Shown in pieces: positions 16,727 through 24,424 of a DNA stretch of 64,000 bases; the first letter of the stretch is position 1, and the number at the start of each line of letters is the position of its first letter. The DNA is from Paenarthrobacter sp. AR 02 (GTDB lineage Bacteria > Actinomycetota > Actinomycetes > Actinomycetales > Micrococcaceae). A model generated the notes under the pieces. The model had not been told where the DNA came from. It made no database searches and saw only the letters and a program-made list of their open reading frames with translations. The translations under genes were made by a program, and so were the position numbers. The stretch lies in NCBI RefSeq assembly GCF_021538675.1, contig NZ_JAJUKH010000011.1, forward strand, positions 102,639 to 166,638. The letters run 5' to 3'.

Positions 16727-18502
16727 CTACTTCCGGCCTATGAACCAGTCCTGGAGTTTACGCAGGCGTGCCTGCAACTGCTCCTCATTGGCCTGGGCCA
16801 CAGCCGGGCCACCGCACACTTCCCGCAGCTTGGTGTGGACCACTCCGTGCGGCGTTCCTGTACGGGCGGACCACGCGGCCACGTTCTTGGCCAGTTCGTT
16901 CCTCAGGTCCATGAGCATGCGGTGGTCGGGGATCGCCGGCGACGCGGCTGCCGCCAAGGGTGATTGCCGTTTCTTCCGCGACTGCTGTTCGTGTTGGCGC
17001 TGGCGCAGCAACGTGCCCACCTGCTCGGCGTCTAGAAGCCCCGGTATGCCCAGGAAGTCCAGCTCTTCATCGGAACCGATGTCGGCCCCCGTACCGAACT
17101 CGCCGCCGTCGAACAGGACACGGTCAAAGGAGGCCTGCGAGTCCAGCGCTTCGAATTTACCCTTGGTGAGCTCGTCCGAGGCCTTGTCTTCCCGGTTTGC
17201 TTCAGCCATGAGGTTCTCCTCGGGGCTGAAGAGTCCGTCGTCGTCCTTCTCCGGACGGTCAAGGGCGTGGTCGCGCTCCGCTTCCATGGTGTTGGCAAGG
17301 ATCATCAACGGCGGGACCGAAGGCAGGAATACCGACGCCGTTTCGCCCCTTTTGCGGGCACGCACGAAGCGGCCCACGGCCTGGGCGAAAAACAGCGGGG
17401 TGGACGTCGAGGTGGCGTAGACACCCACCGACAGGCGCGGAACGTCCACGCCTTCGGACACCATCCGAACGGCAACCATCCAGCGCTTGTCCCCTGCAGA
17501 GAACTCTTCAATCTTGCTGGAAGCCTTGGAATCGTCAGAAAGAATCACTGTGGGCGACTGCCCCGTGATCTTCTTCAACTGTCCCGCATAGGCGCGGGCG
17601 TCGTCGTGGTCCGTAGCGATCACCAGGCCACCAGCGTCCGGAACCGTCCGCCGGACCTCGCTCAGGCGCTTGTCCGCGGCAGCCAGGACAGCCGGAATCC
17701 ATTCGCCAGTAGGGTTCAGGGCCGTTCGCCAGGCCTGGGACGTAATGTCCTTGGTCACGGCGGCTTCGCCCAGCGAGGCCGCCATCTCGTCACCGGCGCT
17801 GGTCCGCCAACGCATCTGGCCCGAGTAAGCCATGAACAGGACGGGACGAACCACGTGGTCTCGCAGCGCATTGCCGTAACCATAGGTGTAGTCGGCCTTG
17901 GAACGGCGAATGCCATCACGGTCCTCGGCGTATTCGACGAAGGGAATGGGAGAGGTATCCGAGCGGAACGGCGTACCCGTCAGGGACAACCGCCTCGTTG
18001 CAGGATCGAACGCTTCGCGGAGACCATCACCCCAGGACAAAGCTTCACCGCCGTGGTGGATCTCATCAAGGATCACCAAGGTGCGGGCAGCTTCAGTCTT
18101 CGCTCGATGCAGCATCGGCTTGCTGGCCACCTGGGCGTAGGTGACGGCCACCCCAACGAACCCACGGCCGTGCTGCCCGTCGGAATTCTTGAAGTTGGGG
18201 TCGATGGCAATTCCGACCTTGGCTGCAGCGTCCGCCCACTGCCTTTTCAAGTGATCCGTGGGCGCCACGATGGTCACGCGGTTGACCACCCCGCTGTCCA
18301 GCAGCGTGGTGGCGATGCGCAGCGCAAAGGTGGTCTTACCTGCACCGGGCGTTGCCACGGCAAGGAAGTCCTTGGGATTGCGCGTCATGTAGAGGTCAAG
18401 TGCCTCCTGCTGCCAGGCACGAAGCTTGGGCGCGGTACCCCAGGCGGCGCGCTCCGGGTACGCGGGAGGCAGCGAGGGGCCACCAAAGAGTGTTTCGGTC
18501 AT
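16727..18502 (-). CDS. DEAD/DEAH box helicase (XPB-like, actinobacterial)
   Basis: This 591-residue superfamily 2 helicase has KLRAWQQEALD (Q-like motif), Walker A ATPGAGKTT (50-58), VAPTDHLKRQW, DEIHH (145-149) as motif II, SLTGTPFR as motif III, VSEGVDVPRL, and AVGRFVRARKRG as motif VI. The C-terminal 200 residues are acidic, then basic, and have no recognised domain. The gene lies downstream of a DUF3039 gene on the same strand, an arrangement seen in many actinobacteria. The nucleic-acid substrate is not known. GGGGGAAACC upstream of the ATG is the ribosome binding site. Confidence 0.9.
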   Translation of the reverse strand: MTETLFGGPSLPPAYPERAAWGTAPKLRAWQQEALDLYMTRNPKDFLAVATPGAGKTTFALRIATTLLDSGVVNRVTIVAPTDHLKRQWADAAAKVGIAIDPNFKNSDGQHGRGFVGVAVTYAQVASKPMLHRAKTEAARTLVILDEIHHGGEALSWGDGLREAFDPATRRLSLTGTPFRSDTSPIPFVEYAEDRDGIRRSKADYTYGYGNALRDHVVRPVLFMAYSGQMRWRTSAGDEMAASLGEAAVTKDITSQAWRTALNPTGEWIPAVLAAADKRLSEVRRTVPDAGGLVIATDHDDARAYAGQLKKITGQSPTVILSDDSKASSKIEEFSAGDKRWMVAVRMVSEGVDVPRLSVGVYATSTSTPLFFAQAVGRFVRARKRGETASVFLPSVPPLMILANTMEAERDHALDRPEKDDDGLFSPEENLMAEANREDKASDELTKGKFEALDSQASFDRVLFDGGEFGTGADIGSDEELDFLGIPGLLDAEQVGTLLRQRQHEQQSRKKRQSPLAAAASPAIPDHRMLMDLRNELAKNVAAWSARTGTPHGVVHTKLREVCGGPAVAQANEEQLQARLRKLQDWFIGRK

Positions 18503-18614
18503 GCTGGTTTCCCCCGCAAGCTGGCAGCGTCGGCGACGCCCTGCTTTCCGGACACGCCGCAGCGGTCCGGAAAGCGGTAACGATCAGATTGGGCCTGTGT
18601 TTGCTTCCTGCCCA

Positions 18615-18944
18615 CTACTTGGAGTTGTCCGGGCCGCCGTTTTTTCCACCGTCGTTGCCGGGGCGGAGGCCTTCGTAAATCTCCTTGCACTCCGGGCAGA
18701 CCGGGAACTTCTGGGGATCGCGTCCTGGCGTCCACACCTTGCCGCACAAAGCGATCACAGGTTCACCGGTCAACGCCGATTCCATGATCTTTTCCTTGCG
18801 GACGTAGTGCGAAAACCGCTCACGGTCGCCGGGCTCCACTTCCTGGCGCGTTTCCTCGCGCTCAATGGTGGCAGTGGACGTTCCGGCTCCGGAAAGCTCG
18901 CGCATGGGGTCGTTTTCGAATGGATCCGGAGGAAGCGTAGTCAT
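18615..18944 (-). CDS. DUF3039 family zinc-ribbon-like protein
   Basis: This 109-residue protein starts MTTLPPDPFENDP and contains RFSHYVRKEKIMESALTGEPVIALCGKVW, then CPECKEIYEGL. The lone Cys in ALCGK and the CPEC pair resemble a partial zinc ribbon. A Gly/Asn/Lys tail closes the protein. Earlier in-frame starts are rejected because a TAAGAT hexamer ends seven bases before this ATG. It is a conserved actinobacterial family of unknown role, often next to the helicase found here 112 bases downstream. Confidence 0.82.
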   Translation of the reverse strand: MTTLPPDPFENDPMRELSGAGTSTATIEREETRQEVEPGDRERFSHYVRKEKIMESALTGEPVIALCGKVWTPGRDPQKFPVCPECKEIYEGLRPGNDGGKNGGPDNSK

Positions 18945-18957
18945 GCCAAACATCTTA
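18945..18957 (-). promoter_or_regulatory. -10 element, leaderless DUF3039 promoter
   Basis: On the minus strand, TAAGAT (18957-18952) is followed by GTTTGGC and the ATG at 18944. Confidence 0.5.
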
Positions 18958-18961
18958 CCGT

Positions 18962-19744
18962 CTACAGCCCCTGCCACTCCGGCTTGTTGTCGTAAGTGTG
19001 CCGATAGTAGTCAGCCAATTTGAGTGAGGAAGCAGCAGCCTCGTCCACCAGGATGGTCGCGTGCGGATGCATCTGGAGGATGGAAGCAGCACATATGGCG
19101 GCAACAGGGCCTTCGACGAAGTCACGGACGGCCTGCGCCTTTTGGGCACCGGTGGCCACCAGGACTACGTGCCGGGCATCCATGATGGTTCCAAGGCCTT
19201 GTGTCACTACGTGGTGGGGAACGTCGTCGATGTTGTCGAAGAAGCGTGCGTTGTCCTTGCGTGTCTGCTCAATCAAGGTTTTGATGCGGGTACGCGAAGC
19301 CAACGAAGAACCCGGCTCATTGAAACCGATGTGGCCGTCCGTTCCGACGCCGAGGATCTGCAGGTCCACTCCGCCCACGGCCTTGATAGCGTCCTCGTAT
19401 GCCTGGCACGCCGCTTCGAGGTCATCGGCGGCACCATCGGGACCATGGACGTTTTCCGGCTTGATGTTCACGCGGTTGGTGAACTCGCGGCGGATCACTT
19501 CCCGGTAGGACTCAGGATGGCCGGCTTTGAGGCCCACGTACTCATCCAAAGCGAAACCGTGGGCTTGGCTGAAGTCCAGTCCCCCGGCTTCGTAACGGCT
19601 CGCCAGTTCGTCATAGACGGGCAATGGCGAAGAGCCTGTTGCCAAGCCCAGCACTGCGTTCGGCTTACGGCGCACCAGCGCCTCGATGGCGTCGGCAGCG
19701 AGCGCACCGATCTGCTTGGTGCCAGGGAGAATGACAACTTCCAT
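18962..19744 (-). CDS. nagB: Glucosamine-6-phosphate deaminase
   Basis: This 260-residue enzyme converts glucosamine 6-phosphate to fructose 6-phosphate and ammonia, the last step of GlcNAc catabolism. Motifs are LGLATGSSPLPVYDEL, FALDEYVGL with the catalytic Asp, GVGTDGHIGFNEPGSS with the catalytic His, and VLVATGAQKAQAV. The ATG at 19744 is preferred over a GTG two codons upstream because AGAAAGG then sits at the correct distance. Its pathway partner nagA is about 10 kb away on the other strand. Confidence 0.95.
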   Translation of the reverse strand: MEVVILPGTKQIGALAADAIEALVRRKPNAVLGLATGSSPLPVYDELASRYEAGGLDFSQAHGFALDEYVGLKAGHPESYREVIRREFTNRVNIKPENVHGPDGAADDLEAACQAYEDAIKAVGGVDLQILGVGTDGHIGFNEPGSSLASRTRIKTLIEQTRKDNARFFDNIDDVPHHVVTQGLGTIMDARHVVLVATGAQKAQAVRDFVEGPVAAICAASILQMHPHATILVDEAAASSLKLADYYRHTYDNKPEWQGL

Positions 19745-19830
19745 CGTCACGCCTTTCTACTTATGGGTTCTCAAAGTATCTTTCACAGAGGTTATCCCAT
19801 GTCCCATCTGTGGGCATGGATATTACGGAA

Positions 19831-21402
19831 TCAGCGATTAACGCTGAGCTGGGCGAACATTTCCGGCCCGCGCGCGTCCAACCATTTTCCGCCCAGGCGC
19901 ACGCCAAGAACGAAGAGGACCAGCCCCAACAACGGCCCCACCGCCAGGTTGATCCAGCCCGCTTCGGGCCCACCGCTGAAAGCCTGGACAGCCACCAGCG
20001 CCAGTTCAGGCACCAGCAGGAGGGCAAGAAGTCCCATACCCACTGCCTGCACAGCCAGGGTCTGGGCAACGTTTCCTGGTGGCTTCTTGAAGGGGCTGTC
20101 TCCCGGCAACGGAACCGCAATGTTGTAGCGGGCCGAAATCACGGAAGCAAGACCCAGACCGGTGAAGAGCGTCCCCAGCGACAAGCCCAAAAGGTTCGGC
20201 AACCAGTGCCAATCCCCCGTGACGAACAACGGGGCAACCGTGAACAGCAAGACGACGGGAAGCGAGATGGCCAGGCAAGCCAGCGCACGCCCCAGCCGAT
20301 CATCAAGGCCGCGGACCCCAGCTGCTAGATGGAGGGCGAAAGCCGTGTTGTCATACGAGACATCAGCGCAAATTGACCACGCCATGGTGAACGCCGTCAA
20401 CGGTCCGAGGATCATGAGCAGGCCGTAGCCGCCGCTTTGGGACCCGGCAAAAAAGAACAGGACCGGGAACATTGGGACAATCACCAGGGATGCCGCGTAC
20501 CTGGGATCCTTGAACCAATAGATCAAGGCCCGGGCCGCTACCGCGCCTGCCGGCGTCCCTGGCAGAAGGCCGAACAGTCCAAGTTTTCCGCCCTTCTTCG
20601 CCGAACCGCCGGAGTACGGCGGAGTGACCAACGCGCGTTGCAGCAACAGGTGCCAGCAAAAGAGCAGGGCAACAATGGTCGCAACCGAGATCAGGACCTT
20701 GACGGCCGCAGCAACAACATCGCCTGCCGCAAGGTCTCCACCCAAGGACCATGGGGCGCCAAAAGGTGTCCAGGACACGGTGCGGGCCAGCGCTGGAAGA
20801 TACTCCGCGCTTCCCCGGACGCCATCTACCACTCCCGCCATGATCGGACCAAGCAGGACAAGTGGGATGAACACGATAATGCTGCTGACGTCCTTGAAAC
20901 GCCGCGAGGACGCCAGGCCGGCGGTAGCCGTAGTGACCACCTTGGACAGCACCACGCAGGTAACAGCACCAAGGACAGCGCCAAGCAGCGCCCCTGATAC
21001 GGCCGGGACGCTCCTCCACCAGGTCCCGACCGTTCCCAAGGCCGCGATCAACGTGGCCAGCCCAGGAATGCCTATGAATCCTGCAAGCGCCAGGCCAGTC
21101 AGCAGTTGCCGTGGCGGAATCGCAAAAGTCGTGAAGCGGGCGGGATCCAGGGTCATGTCAGCTGCCGAAGCGACCAGTGGAATGATGGCCCACCCCAGTA
21201 CGGTTACCGCGCCACCCAGCACAACCACGGTGTGCGCGATCCCGGCGTCGGCCCAGCGCAGGGCCACCAATCCACCCACAAGGAGGGTCAGGACACCCAG
21301 TGCATAGAGCAAACCGAGGGCCATGCCCACCAGCTGCCAAGGACTGCGCTTGAAGCCGTTCAGCAGCAACCGCCACTTCAGGTTCAGAAGGTGCGCAACC
21401 AT
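19831..21402 (-). CDS. ABC transporter permease, large membrane subunit
   Basis: This 523-residue integral membrane protein has about 12 hydrophobic segments in two blocks, separated by a basic cytosolic loop near residue 280 (SGGSAKKGGKLG). It resembles exporter permeases of the ABC-2 superfamily that pair with one ATPase. Substrate motifs are not recognisable. The gene overlaps the upstream ATPase gene by 19 bases and has GGAGGG ahead of its ATG, so the two form a transporter. Confidence 0.82.
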   Translation of the reverse strand: MVAHLLNLKWRLLLNGFKRSPWQLVGMALGLLYALGVLTLLVGGLVALRWADAGIAHTVVVLGGAVTVLGWAIIPLVASAADMTLDPARFTTFAIPPRQLLTGLALAGFIGIPGLATLIAALGTVGTWWRSVPAVSGALLGAVLGAVTCVVLSKVVTTATAGLASSRRFKDVSSIIVFIPLVLLGPIMAGVVDGVRGSAEYLPALARTVSWTPFGAPWSLGGDLAAGDVVAAAVKVLISVATIVALLFCWHLLLQRALVTPPYSGGSAKKGGKLGLFGLLPGTPAGAVAARALIYWFKDPRYAASLVIVPMFPVLFFFAGSQSGGYGLLMILGPLTAFTMAWSICADVSYDNTAFALHLAAGVRGLDDRLGRALACLAISLPVVLLFTVAPLFVTGDWHWLPNLLGLSLGTLFTGLGLASVISARYNIAVPLPGDSPFKKPPGNVAQTLAVQAVGMGLLALLLVPELALVAVQAFSGGPEAGWINLAVGPLLGLVLFVLGVRLGGKWLDARGPEMFAQLSVNR

Positions 21403-22259
21403 TCCAAGCCCTCCGTCCGGTGTCCGCCGCCCACCAACTGAACGAAACGCTCCTCCAACGTGGAACCACCACGGACCTCATCCACGGAACCGGCCGCCAG
21501 CACCCGTCCTCCGGCAACGACGGCGACGTGGCTGCACATACGCTGCACCAGGTCCATCACGTGGCTGGAGACGATGACAGTGCCGCCGGATGCGACGTAA
21601 CTTTCCAGGATGCCGCGGATGTTTGCGGCTGAAACGGGGTCCACCGATTCGAATGGCTCGTCAAGGACAAGAAGTCGCGGGGCATGGATGAGCGCCGAGG
21701 CCAAGGCAATTTTCTTCGTCATGCCGGCTGAGTAGTCAACCACCAACGTGCCGGCGTCGGACTGGAGATCAAGGGCGGCAAGCAACTCGGTGACACGGGC
21801 GCCGACGACGTCCCGGTCCATACCGCGCAGCAGCCCCGAATAGGTCACCAACTGCTCGCCTGTGAGGCGGTCGAACAAACGCACACCATCAGGAAGGACA
21901 CCCATGAGCTTCTTGGCCTCAAGGGGTTTGGCCCAGACATCCACCCCGTGCACGAATGCCGCACCGAAGTCGGGCCGGAGCAAACCGGTGGCCATGGACA
22001 GGGTGGTGGTCTTGCCAGCCCCGTTCGGACCGACCATTCCATAGAACGAGCCCGCAGGGACCTCCAGGCTCACGCCGTCCACGGCAATCTTTTCGCCGAA
22101 CCGCTTGGCCAGGCCCTGGATGGAGAGCGCGGCAATGGCGCCTCCAGCGGGGGAACCACCTGGTGCCGGCGGCGTAGCGTTGGCCTGGGCTGGTCGGTTT
22201 ACGTGCGGCTCGGGTGCTTGCGGTGGTGTGGACATGGGTTCATGGCGTGGTTCCGTCAT
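21384..22259 (-). CDS. ABC transporter ATP-binding protein
   Basis: This 291-residue ATPase starts with a Pro/Ala-rich lead of about 40 residues, then QGLAKRFGEKIAVDGVSLEV. Walker A is GPNGAGKTTTLS, Walker B LLVLDEPFESVDP, and the switch His lies in VIVSSHVMDL. The signature motif is degenerate: DYSAGMTKKI instead of LSGGQ. It resembles exporter-type ATPases (CcmA/NatA class) and partners the overlapping permease. The transcript is probably leaderless (TAGGCT, six bases, ATG). Confidence 0.88.
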   Translation of the reverse strand: MTEPRHEPMSTPPQAPEPHVNRPAQANATPPAPGGSPAGGAIAALSIQGLAKRFGEKIAVDGVSLEVPAGSFYGMVGPNGAGKTTTLSMATGLLRPDFGAAFVHGVDVWAKPLEAKKLMGVLPDGVRLFDRLTGEQLVTYSGLLRGMDRDVVGARVTELLAALDLQSDAGTLVVDYSAGMTKKIALASALIHAPRLLVLDEPFESVDPVSAANIRGILESYVASGGTVIVSSHVMDLVQRMCSHVAVVAGGRVLAAGSVDEVRGGSTLEERFVQLVGGGHRTEGLEWLRTF

Positions 22260-22271
22260 GTGACCAGCCTA
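22260..22271 (-). promoter_or_regulatory. -10 element, leaderless ABC transporter promoter
   Basis: On the minus strand, TAGGCT (22271-22266) is followed by GGTCAC and the ATG at 22259. Confidence 0.5.
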
Positions 22272-22301
22272 ACCTCGCTGGTGTGTACCTGCCCGGACGT
22301 C

Positions 22302-23402
22302 CTAGAAGCCGTGGCGGGGCACAGCGCGCTGGTATTGCGGCACCCATGGGATGTCATGTCCAAGTTCATATGCCGCCCGGAGCCACCAGTGCGGGTCCCG
22401 CAGTGCAGCACGGGCCATGAAGACGGCATCCGCACGCCCGTTGGCCACGATGTCTTCGACCTGGGCGGGGCTGGTAAGCAGGCCGACTGCCGCGGTGGGA
22501 ACACCGGCGTCGCGCTTTATTTGCTCGGCGAACCCTGCTTGGTATCCAGGAGCAACCGTGATTTTCTGGTGGGCCACGGCACCTCCGCTGGACACATCCA
22601 CCAGGTCCACTCCACGCTCAGCCGCAGCGCGGGCCAGGCGGACCGACGCTTGGACGTCCACTCCCCCTTCTGCCCAATCCGAAGCTGATATCCGCAGCAA
22701 AAGCGGCATCGACTCCGGAATGACCTTCCGGACGGCGTCCACCACGGTGAGCATCAGCCTGTTCCTGCCATCTTCGTCACCACCCCACCGATCGGTCCGG
22801 GTGTTGATCAGCGGGCTCTGGAACTGGTGCAGCAGGTAGCCATGGGCGCCGTGGATTTCGACGGTGTCGAACCCTGCGGCAACGGCGCGGTAAGCTGCCG
22901 CAGCGAAATCCGCCACCACTTGTGAAATGTCGGCTTCGCTCATGGCAGCCGGCGCGGCATACCCATCAAACGCGTCCGTGGTCGGCCCAACGGTGGCCCA
23001 ACCGCCGTCGGACACTGCAACTGATCCCGAACGGCCCGAGAAAGGCCAATAGGTTGATGCCTTGCGGCCCGCATGGGCCAGCTGGGCCCCGATCCTGCAG
23101 TCCACGGCGCCGTTTTGGTGCACAAAACGGACTATCCGTTCCCAACCCGCCGCTTGTTCATCGGAGTATAGGCCAGCGTCCAAGGGACTGATCCTGCCCT
23201 CCGCGTTCACCGCAGCGGCCTCGCTCATGATCAAGCCGGCACCGCCCACCGCGAAAGAACCGAGGTGCATCAGATGCCAGTCGTTGGGGACTCCTTCCCC
23301 GGTTTCGGGATGGCAGCTGTATTGGCACATGGGCGAAACCCAGCCACGGTGCGGGACGGCCAGTGAGCGCAGCTGAAGCGGGGTGAACAGTGCGGACGGC
23401 AT
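22302..23402 (-). CDS. NADH:flavin oxidoreductase, YqjM-like Old Yellow Enzyme
   Basis: This 366-residue FMN enzyme has a TIM-barrel fold and reduces activated C=C bonds. It has the thermophilic-like/YqjM hallmarks VSPMCQYSC with the flavin-tuning Cys, QLAHAGRKAS, HGAHGYLLHQFQSPLIN with the substrate His pair, RTDRWGG, and a C-terminal FMN-phosphate site (TAAVGLLTSP, ADAVFMARAALRDPHW). Its ATG overlaps the stop of the thioredoxin/TPR gene by one base. The natural substrate is unknown; enals, quinones or nitro compounds are typical for the family. Confidence 0.93.
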   Translation of the reverse strand: MPSALFTPLQLRSLAVPHRGWVSPMCQYSCHPETGEGVPNDWHLMHLGSFAVGGAGLIMSEAAAVNAEGRISPLDAGLYSDEQAAGWERIVRFVHQNGAVDCRIGAQLAHAGRKASTYWPFSGRSGSVAVSDGGWATVGPTTDAFDGYAAPAAMSEADISQVVADFAAAAYRAVAAGFDTVEIHGAHGYLLHQFQSPLINTRTDRWGGDEDGRNRLMLTVVDAVRKVIPESMPLLLRISASDWAEGGVDVQASVRLARAAAERGVDLVDVSSGGAVAHQKITVAPGYQAGFAEQIKRDAGVPTAAVGLLTSPAQVEDIVANGRADAVFMARAALRDPHWWLRAAYELGHDIPWVPQYQRAVPRHGF

Positions 23403-24388
23403 TAGAAAAGCACTCTCGCGAGTCCTTGGCGGGCCTTTGCGACCCTGTCGTCCTGTGTTCCGACAACCTCGAAAAGTTCCAGGAGGCGAACCCTCGCCGC
23501 CTCGCGCTCCGGTCCGAAATTACGGCCAATGAAGGTAATGATGCGGTTGAAAGCGTCCTCGATGTGGCCGCCGGAAACATCAAGGTCGGCCACACCAAGC
23601 TGGGCTTCGATGTTGTCCGGTTCCTGGGCAGCCACGTCGCGGAGCTTTTCGGCGTCGGGAGCAGAGAGGCTCTCCAACCGTGCCATGAGGTCCACTTGGG
23701 CCAATCCGGCTTTGGCGTCGGCGTCGGCCGGTTGTTCCAAAAGAGCCTGCTTGTAGGCCGCAGCCGCCCCCGCGTAGTCGCCCTCCTCAATGGCATCGAT
23801 TGCTGCCTGGTGGAGCGGCGGAAGCGCTTCGGGTTCGTCCGTCCCTTCAGGCTGGGCGGAGTCGCCGATGCTGCCGGTAACGCCGTTGGCCGCAGCGACC
23901 TTCAGGAGTTCTTCAACAAGGTCCCGGATCTGCGCATCATCTGCGGGTCCTTGGAAGAGCGGAACCGGCTGGCCCTTGATGACCGCTACTGCGGTGGGCA
24001 CAGCCTGGACCTGGAACGCTTGTGCAAGCTGGGGAAAGGCATCAACATCGGCGGCAGCGAGCACCAGGCGACCACCATAGCTTTCAACAACCCGTTCGGA
24101 GGCCTCAAGGACAGCGGGTGATTCTGCCGCATAGCGGGACCAGAGAAGGAACAGCACAGGGATCTGGGCGGAAAGCTGCACCAGGTCCTGGAAATTTGTT
24201 TCGGTGGCTTCCACACGCAGCGGGGCCTTACCGGACCCGCCTTCGCCGGGGGTGCCCCCATCCGGTGACGCGGAAGCAGGCGGCGCGGGTGGCGCTGCCG
24301 GGCGGCGCAACGACGAAAGGTCTACTGCACCACGAAGGTTGAGCTGGCTGGCAGCGGCTGGAGTGGGTCGGTATCCGGGCGAACTCAT
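23402..24388 (-). CDS. Thioredoxin-fold / tetratricopeptide protein (CnoX/YbbN-like)
   Basis: This 328-residue protein has a Pro/Gly-rich lead, a thioredoxin domain (about residues 60-170: VEATETNFQDLV, then AAADVDAFPQLAQAFQVQAVPTAVAV with the cis-Pro) and a TPR half (AIDAIEEGDYAGAAAAYKQAL and repeats). The usual WCxxC is replaced by WSRYAAES, so it cannot act as a dithiol reductase. The architecture is that of the chaperone-like CnoX/YbbN family, and Rv1324 is a likely counterpart. The ATG at 24388 is chosen because TAGAGT ends seven bases ahead. Confidence 0.87.
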   Translation of the reverse strand: MSSPGYRPTPAAASQLNLRGAVDLSSLRRPAAPPAPPASASPDGGTPGEGGSGKAPLRVEATETNFQDLVQLSAQIPVLFLLWSRYAAESPAVLEASERVVESYGGRLVLAAADVDAFPQLAQAFQVQAVPTAVAVIKGQPVPLFQGPADDAQIRDLVEELLKVAAANGVTGSIGDSAQPEGTDEPEALPPLHQAAIDAIEEGDYAGAAAAYKQALLEQPADADAKAGLAQVDLMARLESLSAPDAEKLRDVAAQEPDNIEAQLGVADLDVSGGHIEDAFNRIITFIGRNFGPEREAARVRLLELFEVVGTQDDRVAKARQGLARVLF

Positions 24389-24401
24389 ACCGTCCACTCT
24401 A
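24389..24401 (-). promoter_or_regulatory. -10 element, leaderless promoter of the thioredoxin/TPR gene
   Basis: On the minus strand, TAGAGT (24401-24396) is followed by GGACGGT and the ATG at 24388. Confidence 0.5.
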
Positions 24402-24424
24402 GCCGCTGCCCCGCCAGGGGAATG

